DNA of 40,570 nt. Source: Bacillota bacterium (GTDB taxonomy: Bacteria; Bacillota; Clostridia; Lachnospirales; Lachnospiraceae). The stretch is from the NCBI GenBank assembly GCA_023391695.1, contig JAEWAK010000019.1, positions 1 to 40,570 on the forward strand, given 5' to 3'. The notes under the pieces were generated by a model that was not told the DNA's origin, made no database searches, and saw only the letters and a program-made list of their open reading frames with translations. Position numbers and translations under genes: made by a program. Shown here piece after piece: positions 39,329 to 40,570 of this stretch. Every line of letters begins with the position of its first letter. The stretch's first letter is position 1.

Positions 39329-40528
39329 ATGGAAACAATACAGCAGATCATTAAAAAGTTTGAATCAACGAAGGATAAACAGATATATAATGATATAATT
39401 GTACGAATTAAAACGGAAGAAATATTGTGGATTTCATATATGCCGTTCACAAATAATTACTATCTTGACTTTGAAAATGGTAAGCCAACATGCTACATAT
39501 TTACTGAAAAAAAATACTACGATGAATATCAGGATTATATGATGCAGCAACAGATCGTTGTTAAGCATGTCGAAAACAATGCAGAACAAAGAATGATAAT
39601 GTTTGGCGATATGTATCGAAGCGGTTTTGAAATGATAGTGATTGACAACGGTCAGACTCATTTGGTTATAAGCTTGTTTGATATTATTGATAAACCTGAT
39701 TTTTCAGATGTTCCCGAAATAAACAGGCCAATAATGAATCCTACATTAGTTTGCGCCGCTAACCATTTCTTTCAGGGGCTGAGTACAAAAAGAGTTACAC
39801 GGGATATGGAAGCAAATATGTTCAAGGAAATATATAATGCGAAATATCTTATGCCTCTTGATGCTAGTAAAATGAATATGGAAAAAACAAATGCCGATAA
39901 CGGAGAATGTGTTGTAAAGGAAAAGAGCATTATGCAATTCCCATTAATAACGAATTCAGAAGATAAAAGCTTCTATCCGTTTTTTACTGACTGGAATGAA
40001 TTCAGAAGATTTGATAAAGAGCAAAAGTTTAGTGGTAATATTGCGACCTTTGAAGATATCAAATATTTTATTGATAAGGCGGATGGCATATCTATTAATC
40101 CATATGGAGCAAATATTACTTTGACAAAAGATATGTTAAATGTTATTGAAAGTGCAGCAGAAGGCTCACTTCAAAATACAGTGATAAAAGAACAGGTAGC
40201 AGAGAAAGATTCAAAGGTAATGCTTGGAGAGCCGGCAGAGTATCCTCAAAAGATGATTGATGAGATCTGTAAATATCTTAAAACCACCAAGAATGTTAAT
40301 GCCGCATACCTGAGATTAATGGTTAAAGATAATGAGCAAAGTTATCTTATTGTTGTTGATTTCTCTGGTGATAAAAATGAGGTTTTTAGTGGCATAGCTA
40401 ATGCTGGAGTTCCTTTCTCGAATGGAATATATCTTGATTTTGTTCCCTTATCAAGCAGTTTTGGAAAAGGAGCTGTCGAGAAAGTAATACCATTTTATAA
40501 GAAAAAGAAGTTTGGGATTTTTAGATAA
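39329..40528 (+). CDS. SseB-family protein with N-terminal extension
   Basis: A 399-residue soluble protein. The central part (about 170-280) matches the SseB N-terminal domain: KYLMPLDASKM, SFYPFFTDWNEFRRFD, GISINPYGANITL. The last 95 residues fit the SseB C-terminal domain (MIDEICKYLKTTKNVNAAYL). About 165 residues at the N-terminus form an additional domain, unusual for bacterial SseB. SseB proteins are linked to serine sensitivity and, in some contexts, to secretion or toxin-immunity loci; the biochemical role is unclear. AAGGAAG lies about 6-8 nt before ATG 39329. The gene follows repeat copy 4 and belongs to the AT-rich block. Confidence 0.75.
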   Translation: METIQQIIKKFESTKDKQIYNDIIVRIKTEEILWISYMPFTNNYYLDFENGKPTCYIFTEKKYYDEYQDYMMQQQIVVKHVENNAEQRMIMFGDMYRSGFEMIVIDNGQTHLVISLFDIIDKPDFSDVPEINRPIMNPTLVCAANHFFQGLSTKRVTRDMEANMFKEIYNAKYLMPLDASKMNMEKTNADNGECVVKEKSIMQFPLITNSEDKSFYPFFTDWNEFRRFDKEQKFSGNIATFEDIKYFIDKADGISINPYGANITLTKDMLNVIESAAEGSLQNTVIKEQVAEKDSKVMLGEPAEYPQKMIDEICKYLKTTKNVNAAYLRLMVKDNEQSYLIVVDFSGDKNEVFSGIANAGVPFSNGIYLDFVPLSSSFGKGAVEKVIPFYKKKKFGIFR

Positions 40529-40548
40529 GGATTTAATGGGCAGGAGTG

Positions 40549-40570
40549 ATGGATATAGGGCCTTTAAAAG
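40549..40570 (+). CDS. Possible start of a following gene, cut by the window end
   Basis: ATG 40549 opens a frame beginning MDIGPLK and runs off the edge. CAGGAG lies just upstream but with very short spacing. No repeat copy separates it from the SseB-like gene. Only seven codons are visible, so this is weak. Confidence 0.25.

Noticed and set aside
1..40570. tRNA, rRNA or complete insertion sequence
   Set aside because: Looked for cloverleaf-like and rRNA sequences and transposase motifs; none recognised.

Overview
The window looks like the chromosome of a strictly anaerobic, spore-former-type Firmicute (class Clostridia, most likely Lachnospiraceae). The evidence is an electron-bifurcating hydrogenase operon, three hydrogenase-related H-cluster proteins, a QueT transporter behind a preQ1-I aptamer, Clostridia-style surface proteins (FMN-binding, Big2, DUF6273-like), strong AGGAGG ribosome sites and sigma-A promoters. 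This is a reading from sequence alone; no database search was possible.

Region 1 (1-12.1 kb) is a hydrogen-metabolism and hydrogen-signalling island. On the minus strand at the left edge lies an HndABC-type (HydCB-type) operon: NuoE-like, HATPase, 2Fe-2S and NuoF-like genes, the last cut by the window edge. Divergent from it is a plus-strand set: DRTGG protein, RsbW/RsbT-like ATPase, a sensory-type H-cluster protein lacking the proton-transfer cysteine, a second DRTGG protein and a PHP phosphoesterase. Converging on these is a minus-strand operon: 2Fe-2S ferredoxin, H-cluster/PAS protein, SpoIIE-type phosphatase and a group B-like [FeFe] hydrogenase. Its promoter (TTGACA-17-TAGAAT) is followed by a Rex-like operator, and a second Rex-like site lies inside the hnd operon. 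The parts suggest redox or H2 sensing passed to a kinase/phosphatase partner switch, but no STAS partner or sigma factor is visible.

Region 2 (12.1-31.2 kb) holds mostly chromosomal genes: asnS with an unusual hairpin-rich leader; a Ca2+/Mn2+ P-type ATPase behind a probable yybP-ykoY Mn2+ riboswitch; a Big2/DUF6273-like surface protein; a degenerate J-domain/TPR protein paired with an HscC-like Hsp70; a 1812-residue secreted FMN-binding repeat protein whose leader carries a perfect 18-bp palindrome; and queT. Several intergenic regions hold repeats and long hairpins.

Region 3 (31.2-40.5 kb) is visibly more AT-rich and looks acquired. It holds a 1210-residue protein with a PD-(D/E)XK-like C-terminus, a deoxyribosyltransferase-like protein, a two-TM coiled-coil protein, a P-loop kinase broken by one stop codon, a TIM-barrel isomerase-like protein and an SseB-like protein. 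Four of its intergenic regions carry the same 18-nt sequence, AACTTYCCATTAYRTTTA, ahead of unrelated genes. That arrangement resembles a cassette array or a shared regulatory leader and is the most unexplained pattern here.
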